A stretch of DNA of 64,000 nt. It comes from Pholis gunnellus. Lineage: Eukaryota > Chordata > Actinopteri > Perciformes > Pholidae. The notes under the pieces were generated by a model that was not told the DNA's origin, did no database searches, and worked only from the letters and a program-made list of their open reading frames with translations. Where the stretch lies: positions 2,336,769 through 2,400,768 of the forward strand of contig OU342816.1 of NCBI GenBank assembly GCA_910591455.2. Reading direction: 5' to 3'. How positions within the stretch are numbered: position 1 is the first letter of the stretch; every line of letters begins with the position of its first letter. Of the stretch, positions 25,808 through 37,380 are shown in pieces. Made by a program: the position numbers and the translations under genes.

Positions 25808-26320
25808 ATATTAAACACTACTTTATTTATATACATAACATCTTTCTAACAGGTATAACAAAGTGTTATATGTATACATTTATAAAAATCAACTGTACAC
25901 AACAGAGACTAAACATGGTCAAGAAGACATTCAATTACAGTTAAAACAACAGTAATGGTGCCTTTTTATTTATTTAGATGAAGTTACTGCGCTGACTGAT
26001 CGGTGTCCCTTGGTTAAACTATTCCAGAGCCGGGAGACTCCTCACCTTTTGACACCAATCCGGACTTTAGTACGTCTAGTGAGATTGCATCTGGAGCCAG
26101 AGGCCAGCCTGTGAAGAGCCTTAAAAGTTAGTAACAACATCTTAAAATCAATACTTAAAACTGACTTGGAGCCAGTGTAATGCAAGCTGGTGTGATAATG
26201 TCATAAAACTGTGAACATTTGCCTGGCAGCTGCGGTTCTTGAAGCACCTGAAGTCGGTGAATGGAACTGCGGCTGAGACGGGAGTGCAGCGAGTTCTAAT
26301 AGTCGAGTGTAGAGCAGAAA
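25808..26320 (+). mobile_element. L2/LINE-related interspersed repeat
   Basis: It begins CTACTTTATTTATATACATA and continues with ATTCCAGAGCCGGGAGACTC, GTGAAGAGCCTTAAAAGTTA, TCTTAAAATCAATACTTAAA, TTGGAGCCAGTGTAATGCAA and TTCTAATAGTCGAGTGT. These match, in order, the landmarks of a long teleost repeat (TTCCAGAG, GAGCTTTAAAA, TTAAAATCAAT, GGAGCCAGTG, CAGTAATCCAG). No protein is readable. The ends are approximate. Confidence 0.6.
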
Positions 26321-26899
26321 GAAAGCAAAGAATCTCCCACGATGTCCATCACTTTTAATCACTTTGTTGATGACATTTCAGTCCTCTGACCTTCAACAGC
26401 CAAACAACATCATACATACAGTGTAGAGACAGTAGGATCTAATCCAGGAGGAAAACAAGCCAATCAGAAGACGCCAGCAACGCTTTCTGGTGTGCATACG
26501 AATTAGAGTCAATGAGCTCTTCAGGTCTCCTTTAAAAAGCTCTTCTAACTGTAAACAAACAGTAAAGTAGGTGATTTAGAAAGTTCACAGAACACAGGAA
26601 GATTTTCTGGGGACATTTCTACCGATCAGTCCCAAGTTACTCAATGTGACCTGTAGACTTTAAAAGGTAGAAAAAGACACTAAAGCCAATCTAAACATGG
26701 AAGAAAAGGCTAATTGCTATTACAATGTTGCAAGTAATTTATAAGTTAGATAGTTATCTGCACTCTCGAAGAGATAAAGGCGGAGACAACTTCTTTCATC
26801 GGTAGATCGATCAACATGATCATTAAAACAAAGTCAGATGTTTCTCATTGGCTGCCAGGCTGTTGTTAGTTAGTCGATAGTAAACCCAATGTGTGTTTC

Positions 26900-27590
26900 C
26901 GCATGTTCTTGTGTGTAAGTGACCAATATGGACAACAACGTTTGAGCAATTTGTCCCGTATCGAGCGATGTAATCCTTGCGGGCAATTCCACAGCGTCAA
27001 TGTACGTCCACTAAAAGTGCTTGTTGTGTTGCCACTGACGAGCTCCGATCGTTATTACAAGTGTCTGATAACACAATGGAAAGGACTCTACAGAGAAATA
27101 CAATGTTTTTCTTTGTCCGGTCCGTTTTTTTTATTGTGCCTAACCGAGTCTCGCTCGGAGAAGTCTTGTTCTGAAATCACGGCGAATTCACATCAAAATC
27201 AGCTAAACATTCAGCCGTGACATTGAAAACGACAACTCTCGGCTACGCTTTCTGAACTCCAACGCAACAAAGTCTTCACTCTTCTCTCCAACTCCACGTC
27301 ATGTGAGATTGTAGAACGAGACTTCTCCTTGAGCGAGACTTTATTAGACACAATGACGAACAGACCAGATCAGGCGAAAAAAGAAAAGAAAAACAATTTA
27401 TTTCTCTGTCGTGTCATTTTCCATAATGTTGTCAGACACTTACAAGGACAGTCTGAGCCTGCCGGAGACAAAAACAACCACTTTTAGTGGGTTTAAATTC
27501 GGCTGTTTCGCGGTCTCGCTCGATACCGGACCAATTTCAAAGATTGTTGTCCCCTTTAGTCGCTTTGACACAACAACATGTGAAAATAGG
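26900..27590. repeat. Large foldback (inverted repeat) element
   Basis: Two arms, about 26900-27172 and 27313-27590, are imperfect reverse complements around a roughly 140-bp centre. Matching landmarks, each read as the reverse complement of arm 1 against arm 2: AGAACAAGACTTCTCC / AGAACGAGACTTCTCC; TTATCAGACACTTGTAA / TTGTCAGACACTTACAA; ACTTTTAGTGG in both; CGCTCGATACGGGACAAATT / CGCTCGATACCGGACCAATT; ACACAAGAACATGCGGAAA / ACACAACAACATGTGAAAA. No transposase is present. It is either a foldback-type MITE or two head-to-head copies of one element. Confidence 0.8.
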
Positions 27591-27814
27591 GCCCAGGTGG
27601 ATAAATACTAAAGTTACCCTTTAATTGTAGTTGTTAAGAAATGAAAGTGACCTGCGTCCGCCTTTTACGTTGAGGAACCCTTATTAGTTCTAGCAGTCGT
27701 GACCTGCAGCCGCCATGGCCGTGAAAGTGAAAGCTTGTTGTCATGGTAATACCAATTACGTCTCGCTGGCATGATAATGATAGTGAACTCTTGTCAGCTC
27801 GCCCCTGTGGCTGT

Positions 27815-27990
27815 GTGTGTGTGTGTGGCTGTGTGTGTGTGTGTGTGAGTGTGTGTGTGTGTGTGGTTGGAAGTGCTCAATTTTCAGTGCTCATCATTCC
27901 CGAGGAAGGCTGCACATACACACATTTATACACTCCACTAAATCTTACAAACACTTTCACTCTCTCTCTAACTCCCTCTGTGTCTCCCAC

Positions 27991-28028
<38 letters not shown>

Positions 28029-28189
28029 ACACACACACGCATGCAGAGCTGCTGACTCAGCAGATTGCTGCCATCAGGTACCGGGAGCTGTGCTGCTGGC
28101 ACTAAACAGCCATATCTATTCTCACTGCCACAGGAGTTAGATTAGAGAGGATAGTTTGTGTGCGTGCGTGCGTGTGTGTGTGTGTGTGT

Positions 28190-28268
<79 letters not shown>
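27815..28268. repeat. (GT)n, (CA)n and (GT)n arrays
   Basis: An interrupted GT array at 27815-27864, (CA)n at 27991-28038 with one TACA interruption, and a GT/GCGT array of about 112 nt at 28157-28268. The last two form an inverted pair with a 118-bp spacer. Confidence 0.95.
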
Positions 28269-28270
<2 letters not shown>

Positions 28271-29175
28271 TTAGAGAGCACCAGAGAGTGAAGGATGAGG
28301 TTGTCTGCTATAATGATTTGCCGTGTCCCTCACCTTGTATCTACCTCTTTTCTCTGCCTCTCTTATTTTCCACTCTCCGTTTCTCCGTATATATCATATA
28401 TATATTCAATCTATTTTTCTCCACCATCTGTTTTTCTTTATTTTCCTCATCCTCTCATTTGCGGGGTCCTCTTTCTCTCTCCTCTATCTTACCCTCGGTC
28501 GTCTCATCCGACACTCTGTTTCAGTCAGTCCATCAGTTGTCTTCGGTTTGTTCTTATTTTGTCCTTCTGGCCACTCAAAGTAACTGAAAACCTTGCAAAG
28601 AATGTAGATTTTTAGACAACACTACACCCAAATCATGTTCAGATGGATAATTAGTCCAAGCAGGGTTGGAAAGTTAGGAAATCACAAATGCTGCATAAAT
28701 TAAAACTGATAGTGTGTCACTCATATTCACTTTGATCCAATGCATATTTGCTCTTATATAAATGCAGAACAACATGTTGCATATCAGGTCTAAAGACACT
28801 GACAACATTCTCAGTCTTAAAGTATGTGTTTTAAAGAAAGTTGTTTTACAAGTTTGAGTTTTTTGGGCATTTAAAATATGTCTGACATCCAGTTCTGACG
28901 TGTAAAACCTGATTTACAGAAGCTTGCAGATACCCCGAGCTTGCTCTGCACCAGCACCACTATCCTTCCTCCCCTCATCCCCCTACAGGCTTGTTTTTTT
29001 ATTTTATTTTTTCAATGTGGAAAACACACACAGCTCTCCTCTAACCCTCCTGAAACAGAAGCACAAACCTCTGTCCGACCCGTCTGTCTCTCACAGCACT
29101 TAACCTGTCATGTCCCACGTTCTGTCTGCCAGTCCTTCTGTCTGTCTGTCATGTTTATCTGCCTGTCTGTCATGT

Positions 29176-29176
<1 letters not shown>

Positions 29177-29206
<30 letters not shown>
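29177..29206 (+). repeat. Run of 30 G
   Basis: An uninterrupted G tract after CTGTCTGTCATGTC. It is a strong G-quadruplex candidate on the + strand, and therefore in the jade2 pre-mRNA. Confidence 0.95.
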
Positions 29207-29209
<3 letters not shown>

Positions 29210-29333
29210 CTCTCGTCATGCTTTCTGAACGCTCGCATGCGGCCGATATCCCTGTAGTCCCACGCGCAGACATGGAGGCGTGATGCCGAAGGGTACGACA
29301 CATCATTCTGTGGAAAGTGATTCATAAATGTAT

Positions 29334-29511
29334 AGGGCCGCGCGAAATATCACGAAATTTAATTTAATCATCAGTAATGTTGATGTAAAAATGACTAAGT
29401 GGGTGAAGGCAACAGCTAAAGCAAGCTGATGAGTTCAGAAAATACACCACTTTACTCTGATTTAAAACCAGGAAAACACTTATAACATATTATAATATCC
29501 AAAATGTAAGA

Positions 29512-29567
<56 letters not shown>

Positions 29568-29617
29568 TCGTATCACAATATCGATATAATATCAGTATAT
29601 TCTGCCATGCAGCCCTC
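29334..29617. mobile_element. hAT-like non-autonomous element with internal (AT)n
   Basis: The left end AGGGCCGCGCGAAATATCAC and the right end TGCCATGCAGCCCTCA (reverse complement TGAGGGCTGCATGGCA) resemble hAT-type termini AGGGCTGCRCGA. The inside is AT-rich, with an (AT)26 array at 29514-29565 and the phrase CACAATATCGATATAATATC typical of this class. A clean 8-bp target duplication is not visible. Confidence 0.5.
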
Positions 29618-29676
29618 ACACAGTGATGAAAAAAACCTCAGGGTTCTGTGTCAAAAAATACCAGTTCAGTCATATT

Positions 29677-29678
<2 letters not shown>

Positions 29679-29740
<62 letters not shown>

Positions 29741-29852
29741 ATTATTATGCAGGAAGTGCACTAAATTTACATTTTGGCTCAAACTGAGCTGTGACAAGCT
29801 GACAGTGGTTAGTATTGGCCTCTCTGATCTGCTCTCAGCATGTGTGTGTGTG

Positions 29853-29914
<62 letters not shown>

Positions 29915-29921
29915 TGCGCGC
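29679..29921. repeat. (CA)28-spacer-(GT)n inverted array pair
   Basis: CA at 29679-29735 and a GT array with GCGT/GCGC at 29841-29921, 105 bp apart, reverse complementary. Confidence 0.95.
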
Positions 29922-30060
29922 ATGCATATGTGTGTGCATGTGTGATAGAGTGTGAGGAAGACAGAGAAAATAAGGACGGAGAAAGAGGAGGATGGGAAGG
30001 GACAAGACGGTAATAGGATGAAAGAAGGAACAGGACCAGCGACCATGAGTGTGAAAGGGT

Positions 30061-30070
30061 GAGAGAGAGA

Positions 30071-30111
<41 letters not shown>
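30061..30111. repeat. (GA)25 microsatellite
   Basis: A GA array with one GGGA interruption, within a purine-rich stretch from about 29950 to 30150. Confidence 0.95.
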
Positions 30112-30114
<3 letters not shown>

Positions 30115-32213
30115 AAGACAATAGGGGAGAGAGAAGAAAAAAAACATTCTCATGTTGCACTAATGAGCTCAGGTAAGAAATGGGACACAGTGGCTACACA
30201 CACACACACACACACAGACTCAGGCTGCAGTTCAGTGCACCTAGAAAGAGGGGAAATTAATCACACACTTCAAAAAGACGAATCCCCTGCTGCTGTTGCA
30301 CCTTCTAAACAAGAGAGGGAAGGCAGTTTGGAGGGGAGGATATTAATGCAGAGGTGGAGAGAGAAAGGCAACAGCAGAAAGTAGCGACAAAATAGGAAAA
30401 GAAAGCACACATCGGACAAAAAAAGTGTTTAAAAAGGTTCCCACTGCTGATAGTTGGATTTGCGCTGAGATTAAAACCTGCAGGGGGAAAGCAGAGCCTG
30501 CAGGCGTCCTTGAAAACCCAAAGACTAGCTTTCCAAGCTGTAGAACATATAAAAGAACAAGATCAGATTAGGAAATAAAAATGTGGGCGAAATGTTAAAA
30601 AAAAAATGGTCGCTGTGAGATCAGAGGATAAGATGGTCCTCCTGTCAAAAGAAAAGAAAAGGAAGAAATTACAACGTAGGAGCTGTGTGAAGACGAGTTC
30701 CCCTCTGGGAGCTTCCTCAAAGATCTCTCTGCGTTAATGGCCTCCGCAATTTCAGCAACAGCCATGAAATAAATTGGAAAAGTGGGGAGAAGTGTCTGGT
30801 ACATGTACCTGCACTCTTAGATATCACCATGAAACCTCCCCAGAGGATTACTCACATTAAGAGGATTCGTTGTTTTTATTACTTAGTTAGTAGTAGTTAT
30901 ATACGTTTTCCGAAATGTTGTGTTTAAATATACAAATGAGGAATTACCTAATAGAAACGTCTACACACGCAAATGGACAAAGTAGTAAATAAAGTAGTAA
31001 AATAAACACCTAATGTGTATTTTGGATGTTTTCTGAAAGAAGACATGAAAGAAGCCGATAAGCCCAGTGTTCCCCTCTCATCTGCTGTCTGACATTTTGA
31101 CCAGTAGGCTCATTTTCAAAACTTAAAACAAGGGTTCAAAGTTTCCCTGCAGTGACCCGAACCGACCAGGAGGTTCGACTAAAATTAGGAACAAAATCAT
31201 CAATTAAAAAAGTGAAGGGAAAAGTGCATGCAGTGAAAAGAAGGTTGAAGGCACCAAAACTAGAGTCCCGGAACTACATTTAGAATCCTGTTGTCTTTGT
31301 TTGGAAAGCACAGAAAAGGTTTCTGGGTTCCTGGAAAAGTTCCTGCTGTCAGAAAGAGTTATAGTTGTTACACAGTGTGTCTAGTGATAAGGTTCTGATG
31401 AACAACACCCTGTACAATTAAACAAAATGTTGTTTTTGAGGTTCAAACTTATTCTCTATTATCTCTAATATCTCTATTATAAGATGTTCTTGTGTGTGGA
31501 GCCATCTGTAAATCAAACAGCCTTTTCTCTTGATCTGACAGTTCTTGCAAAAGATCTCTGTTCAGACTTTAAACGCTGGAGACAGGAAGGATGTGAGCTT
31601 TGTTTTTTTTGGTGCAACACGGCCTAAGTAGAGTCAGAAGCTGCTGTGCATGAGAGGTGCTGCAAGTGGCAGGTGCCACAGTAATCAGGGGAAACAGCTT
31701 TCTCTAATTCTTCCATATTTTGACATCCGTGTAGTTTTCTTGAATGAAATCTAGCCGCTCTAAAGCAAAGCAAGTTCATTTATACAACAATACGAATGGC
31801 TTCGCTTAAATAAACGACAGCATCGAGAGAAAAGGATGTACGGGTGTCGTATCACAGCTGAACTAACCTCTGACCTTGCTCTGAAAGGAGACATTTTTAT
31901 TTGAAGGAATGATAAAACAAGCGTGATTGCAAGCAAACTATACAGGCATACAACAAATCTAATCTCTATTGATTGACATGAACAAAAAAAGAACTTGATT
32001 CTTGAAACTAAATTTGCACACCACCTCTCTTCTCTTCTTGTGTTCTCTGCTCAGTGCATGTTTGTCACACGCTTAACTTTAACAAACTACTGCAGCTTTC
32101 ACACCACGTAGCTCTTCACAAGAAGTCCTGTCTGAGGACAATCCGACTCGGACCTGGAAATACTGAACTATGCTGTCAACACTCTCTTCTCCTTTGCGCT
32201 CTCACTTTTAAAA

Positions 32214-32216
<3 letters not shown>

Positions 32217-32253
<37 letters not shown>
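32217..32253. repeat. (CA)18 microsatellite
   Basis: A perfect CA array 4.2 kb upstream of the lysine-rich jade2 exon. Confidence 0.95.
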
Positions 32254-32255
<2 letters not shown>

Positions 32256-32396
32256 AATGGTCGTCTCAGTGTGAAATCTCTCTCTGGTCTCTCTCAGCTC
32301 CATCCATGCACGTCCTACTCCTCCATGCTAAAGCAAGCATGAGGACAGCCTACTGCTGGCTATGACAGCCACACACAGTGTAGACATGTACTGACC

Positions 32397-32397
<1 letters not shown>

Positions 32398-32438
<41 letters not shown>
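32398..32438. repeat. (CA)20 microsatellite
   Basis: A perfect CA array, same orientation as the previous one, and complementary to the (GT)62 tract just after the exon at 36496-36627. Confidence 0.95.
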
Positions 32439-32439
<1 letters not shown>

Positions 32440-32620
32440 TTTTAAAAGAATCTATACTGTAGGCTGCAGAACAGCTACACTAATATATGAAAGCTTTTTA
32501 TTAAAGCTGAGTGCTCTTTAGCAGCACGGCTGTATTGTTTGCAGCCGCTTTGGTCGAGACCAGACGGCAACCTCCGGGTCTGAAGAGTGAAGATAATTAG
32601 GAAAGTGCCTTAAACCTTTA

Positions 32621-33114
32621 CTCTGACCACCAGGGGGCGACTCCTCTGGTTGTATAGAAGTCTATGAGAAAATGACTCTACTTCTCTCTTGATTTATTAC
32701 CTCAGTAAACATTGTAAACATGAGTTTATGGTCTCAATCTCTAGTTTCAAGTCTTCTTCAATACAGCATGATGTTCATTTAGTGAATGATGGTCCATTTA
32801 GAGTCAAACAGACCATAAAGCAGGGGATGCTTTAGGGCGGGACTACTGTGATTGACAGGTCTCTAACACAGAGCTGTCTGTGTTTTAGTCTTAGAAATTG
32901 AACCCTTTCACGGTGTGTTTTCAGTTCATGAAACAACAACAATGTCTTATTCAGCATTCGGGTGTACTTAGCTCCACCCTCTTGTGTCACTTCCGGTTGC
33001 AAAAACCAAGATGGCGACGGCCAAAGTAACGAACTCGAGGCTTCAAAACGGCGGTCCGCAAACCAATAGATGATGTCACTGAGATTACTTCCAGTTCTAA
33101 TATACAGTCGATGG
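32621..33114 (+). mobile_element. Dispersed repeat family R1, copy C (CTCF-like motif)
   Basis: It begins TGACCACCAGGGGGCGACTC (motif 32627-32641), shares the full core with copies A and D almost base for base, and keeps the longer middle as copy B does. It ends near ATATACAGTCGATGG. Confidence 0.8.
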
Positions 33115-33117
33115 TTC

Positions 33118-33276
33118 AGAGTGAAATATTTCAACAACTGTTGGATGGGTTCAGATGAAATGTCATACAAACATTCATGGTCCCCAGAGGATCTTTGATG
33201 ATCCCCTGACTTTTCGTCTTGCACCACCATTGAGGTTGACATTATGTGGTTTTGAGTGAAATATCTCAACAAATGG
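33118..33276 (+). mobile_element. Teleost interspersed repeat (GTGAAATATCTCAACAA family)
   Basis: AGAGTGAAATATTTCAACAA, CTGTTGGATGGGTTCAGATG, ACATTCATGGTCCCCAGAGG, TGATCCCCTGACTTTTCGTC, ACCACCATTGAGGTTGACAT and a second GAGTGAAATATCTCAACAA form a repeat I recognise as very common in fish genomes. The two 19-bp boxes at each end are direct repeats. It lies right after R1 copy C. Confidence 0.65.
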
Positions 33277-34026
33277 CTCTGTAGTCTTGTTTACAGGTTT
33301 TCACTGAAAAATATCGAGTTATTTTGAGTTTCAATCTCAGAATGTACGTTTCTACACTTTGCTCCATTTCCTGCTGTAACAGGATGCCGGGTCATCTGTT
33401 GGTGAAGGCAGCTGCTTCCGCGAATAGAAAGTTAAGAGAACAAAAGAGAGTGAAGCGCAAAGAGCTGCTTATTATGCTGCATGTCAGAATCATTACAAAT
33501 AAAACATGGCACCTTTTCAATGTCATTTTCGCATGAATCTTTTTTTTTTTATTATAGATGTTAACAATCTATTTTGAAAAGCCAGATACATTATATATAT
33601 TTTATGTGAAAATAATGGGCCCAACACTGTACTGTTCACTCAATGATAATCTTGCTGTAGGTCGACTGTTTCACCCTGCAGTGACTGCTGAACGACACAC
33701 ACATAAACAAATAAAATGAGCTTTTCTAAAACCCCAGTGTTGCTGTAATGAAGCCTGCAGGTGCCACCTGCTGTACCAATGCACACAGACACACACACAC
33801 ACACACATATATATATACAGTAAGATAAACATGATACACAGCAGCAGGAGAGTTAGTGAGCCATGCAGTCAGGACTCTGTGTTTGTCTAAACAGCAGGCG
33901 CCTGCTACAACAAGACAACCCAACAGTAAGGGCCTCCCATGTCACCGACTGAGAGACAGAGAGAGATCATCACTGTGCTGCATATGTGAGAGGCAGTGGA
34001 GTGTGACTGCATCCTTTCCTTAACAG

Positions 34027-34028
<2 letters not shown>

Positions 34029-34092
<64 letters not shown>
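34029..34092. repeat. (GT)32 microsatellite
   Basis: A perfect GT array of 64 bases. Confidence 0.95.
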
Positions 34093-34094
<2 letters not shown>

Positions 34095-34199
34095 AGGTTT
34101 TTGTGTATTCGTTAGATGCAGAGCTCGTCAATAATCAATTATTCTATCAGTAGAATCGTGTGTCAGGTCATCTGGGAACTTGTGACAGGCTTTTTTCAT

Positions 34200-34606
34200 A
34201 ATCTTCGACATTTGGGGGGGGTGCTGCTGCTGCTGCTCCTTCTTCGTCGGCGGGGAGGGTGGCTGCTGCTGCTGTCACATACGCTGGTGGAGGTGTGCGC
34301 GGCGCGTGCGGATCGGGGAGGAGCTCCGCCTTGCGCGATACAACGGATATTTGTAAATTGTCCGACTTTTACATTTTTACTTAAAGCGGGGCTTTCAAAC
34401 AGTCCGTCTCGGCGTTAAATGGGTCGACGAGGAACGTAATCTGTGGCCGCACATGCGCGTTTGACGAAAATACCGTATTTAACTCAAGCGAAGCGAACAC
34501 GAACATTAAAAAAACACAAATACAAACTTCGATATGAACGTAAGAGCCGCATGAAACCGGGCAAAGAGCCGCATGCGGCTCGCGAGCCGCGGGTTGGCCA
34601 CCCCTG
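34200..34606 (-). mobile_element. hAT-like element end with AGCCGCATGCGGCTC palindromes
   Basis: Read on the minus strand from 34606 it begins CAGGGGTGGCCAACCCGCGG, then CTCGCGAGCCGCATGCGGCTC. This is the classic end of a vertebrate hAT family (CAGGGGTGGCCAAC...GAGCCGCATGCGGCTC). The opposite terminus is not clear; the GCT-rich, CpG-rich stretch at 34210-34330 may belong to it. The left limit is approximate. Confidence 0.55.
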
Positions 34607-34685
34607 GACTAAACAATTGTAAAATATGTAAAGTAATGGACAGATTAATTGATAATGAAAATAATTTCTAGTTTTAGCCGTAATT
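34607..34685. mobile_element. hAT-like MITE terminal fragment
   Basis: ATGGACAGATTAATTGATAA and TGAAAATAATTTCTAG followed by TTTTAGCCGTAAT resemble the end (GACAGATTAATCGATAATGAAAATAATCGTTAGTTGCAGCC) of an abundant teleost MITE. A fuller relative lies at 58206-58640. Confidence 0.5.
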
Positions 34686-35845
34686 AAAAAATGGAAACTC
34701 AATTTAAGATGTTATAGGACCAGTGGATTTTAATATTGAGTGTTGTTTTGCATGTTGAGAGATCCTTCAAAATCATTTGTGATGAAGAAATTATCAAAAT
34801 TTGATAATTATTTTGGTAGATTCAGGTTTTTTTAACTACTTCCGCCTCTCGTCATGGCCCCGACTCCTCACTCAGTCCGGCAATCTTTGCTTTTATTTGT
34901 CAAAATAAAATTTGAATTAATGATCAATTATGTTGCACCAATCTGGTGGCAGCAGAAATGGAAATGTAGAGTGAATAGACAATTAGAAACCGAATCGACT
35001 CCTTATTATATACTATTTTATTTACATTGGACTACCAGCAGTGTTGCGTCGACATGTTGGTCTCCTCCGCAGCTTCAACACACAATAACATCGTGCTACG
35101 GTGGTATTTGCTGCAGAACTAGTGTGTTGGACTTCATCATGCTGCCGGGCGGTGTTCTCGTTTGGTCTTTGATCATGTGTACGTATGAGTGTTTGTTGTG
35201 TTACTTGCCACACTCAGCTGGAAGGAGAGGACAGCTCGCAGCAGGGAGGCGCTCTGCAGGGCTCCGTTATATGTCATGCAATGTGTGTCGGCATGTGTTT
35301 GTGTATGTATATGTATGCAGTGTGTGCACGATCTCTTTCCTAAAAGAGGCAGTGTCTGACAGTGTTGCGGTTGTTTTTTCTCTGTCAAAAAAGTCTGAAA
35401 GGTGGACTAGACTGTTGTTCTTTGTGTTAACTCTGAGGTTAGCTGAGGTATCGCTCCTCAAGGCCACATGGGTCTTGAATCTGTCAGCCTTACCCTCAAC
35501 CTTTAACTAGAATACTAAACATCCTTTTAAAAAACAAAGCATTAACATGCAAGCCGGGGTCCTTTTGGTTTTATCTGGGTAGAGCAGAAGGCTAAATGTG
35601 CCACTGGAGATGAACTACGGCTGCATCCACACACCTCATCAGGAGGTGACTCACATTCGGCCCAGTGACACCTTCCCCTTTCTGCAGCCACAAATTGGCT
35701 TACAGAGAATTACTGTTTGCTCGGCTACGATGACGTCCTGTGAAACAGTTCTCACTCAAACTTCAAGTTGTGTGTTTTGGGGGGTTTAGACACAATCCAA
35801 CGCAATCAATCTTTAATGTGTGGGAAATACTTCCTCAGGCCTTAA

Positions 35846-36116
35846 AGGTGCAGTGTGTAGGATGTGGCAACAACGCGCATATGGCCCTATCTAGAGCCAG
35901 CGTTTGGTTTTGTCCACTCTGGGCTACTGTAGAAAAAAGGCGGTCAGCTCCATGAAGAAAACAAACTCCTTATTAAGATATAAACGGCTGATTCTAAGGT
36001 AACAAAAAACAGGACGAATCTTAATTTCAGGTGATTATACACACAAAAACATACTTACTAATGTTATATATTTCATTTCTGCAAATGGATCCCTCTAAAT
36101 GCTGCACACTGTACCT
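35846..36116. mobile_element. TTAA-flanked MITE (piggyBac-like target site)
   Basis: Both ends are readable: left TTAA then AGGTGCAGTGTGTAGGAT; right, as reverse complement, AGGTACAGTGTGCAGCAT, then TTAA. The TTAA duplications are at 35842-35845 and 36117-36120 and the element is 271 bp. TTAA duplication is the signature of piggyBac-type transposition. The AGGTGCAGTGTGTAGGAT terminus is very common in teleost MITEs. There is no coding capacity. It lies 376 bp upstream of the lysine-rich jade2 exon. Confidence 0.8.
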
Positions 36117-36495
36117 TTAAATTCAAGTTCACCAGAGACTTCTTTCCAGATTTTTCTATTATTCCTTCTGTATTTCTCCTTCTATAGCTCTATAATTAGC
36201 TATGTGTTCATCCAAATGTCAAACACTTTTTACTATATTGCTAAATTTAAATTTGATTCAGGTCTGTTTCATTCACCCGTTTTGTAGGAAATAAAATCAT
36301 TTTCTACATGTCAACAAATAACCTGAAAAGGGAATTTTTTTCCTGCACTATATTTCTCCAACTTTAATATTCTTTGGCTGCTTCCTTTTCACTCAAATTC
36401 CATCTGAAGGGAAGAAGTTCCTCAGGCTCAGTGACGTTTGAATTAAATAAAATCAAAACCCCAAACCTGAGTCCGTCTCCTGTGTCTCCCTGCAG

Positions 36496-36627
36496 AAAAA
36501 AGCCAGAATGGAGAAAAGAGCAAGCAGACTGCAGCGAAGGATAAAGGGAAGGAGAGGAGGAAGAGTAGTCCTGAGAAGAAAAAGGAGAGATTGAAGCAAG
36601 AGAACGGCTCCCTGCTAAAAGAGCTAG
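36496..36627 (+). CDS. jade2: jade2 exon: lysine-rich linker, frame-preserving
   Basis: A 132-nt exon with acceptor TCTCCCTGCAG and donor CTAG|GTATAT; both splice phases are 1, so skipping it removes 44 residues without a frameshift. Joined to the previous exon it reads EKSQNGEKSKQTAAKDKGKE, then RRKSSPEKKKERLKQENGSL and LKEL, with the last G split across the junction. Human JADE2 has a similar basic block (KGKK, STEKKEK, ending QLG) at the same place. The high lysine and arginine content suggests an unstructured DNA- or nucleosome-contacting linker or nuclear localisation signal (inference). The donor is weak (GTATAT rather than GTRAGT) and a (GT)62 tract starts at intron position +12. Confidence 0.9.
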
Positions 36628-36635
36628 GTATATAT

Positions 36636-36764
<129 letters not shown>

Positions 36765-37380
36765 CCAAACTGATCACCTCATTGTCTGAACATATGCCAC
36801 ATGTGTGTGTGTGTCCATAGGAAAGATCCTGGTTGCAGCACATTCGTAGCATCAATAGTTTATTATAAAGCAGAGCTTTGATGTACAAAATGAATTATAG
36901 AAGTTGACATTTTAGGATATTATTTCATTTTGACCCGACAAAGACTTTTTATATGCGTAAACTTTGTCTTACATAAATTACTGATGCATCAAGAGTGCTG
37001 CAACCTTCAACAAAAACATGTTTTCTTTCTGCTGTGGTCAGCATCCTTTCCGTGCTGGTGTTCTACCTCTTCTCTCTTTTTTTTTTTAACATGCCTTCAT
37101 TATCAGTGTTGTCATACATTTTCTGTGTGTCAGCTACGCTGGTAGAGTCTTTGATAGGAGTTGACTGCTGATGTATCAATCTGTTGGCAGCTGGCAGTGT
37201 AACGTCGCTCACAGAGAGATGCAGCAAGCCTGGATGTTATAAAAATGACAATCCTGTAAATCGTACAGACACAACCAAACCGTCCTACAACAGTACTGTA
37301 AGATTGAAAGCTTGATACCAGGTGTCAAACTCTGGGTCTGAAAAGTTAAGCCGGTGCTGAAGTGCCTTAAACTTGCATTC

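Larger units (their letters stand above)
24569..36495 (+). other. jade2: jade2 intron, 11.9 kb
   Basis: The donor GTAAGA is strong and the acceptor is TGTGTCTCCCTGCAG. The intron contains repeat family R1 copies B and C, a long L2-like repeat, a large foldback repeat, an hAT-like and a TTAA MITE, and many CA, GT and GA arrays, each listed separately. The stretch 30400-31990 shows no gene, only AT-rich unique-looking DNA. Confidence 0.9.

Noticed and set aside
34854..35510. 218-codon open frame on the + strand, one of the two longest frames in the window not made of simple repeats
   Set aside because: The product looks like translated non-coding DNA (many C, S and W, a VCRHVFVYVYVCSVC stretch from GT-rich sequence) and matches no family. 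At this window size one or two such frames are expected by chance.
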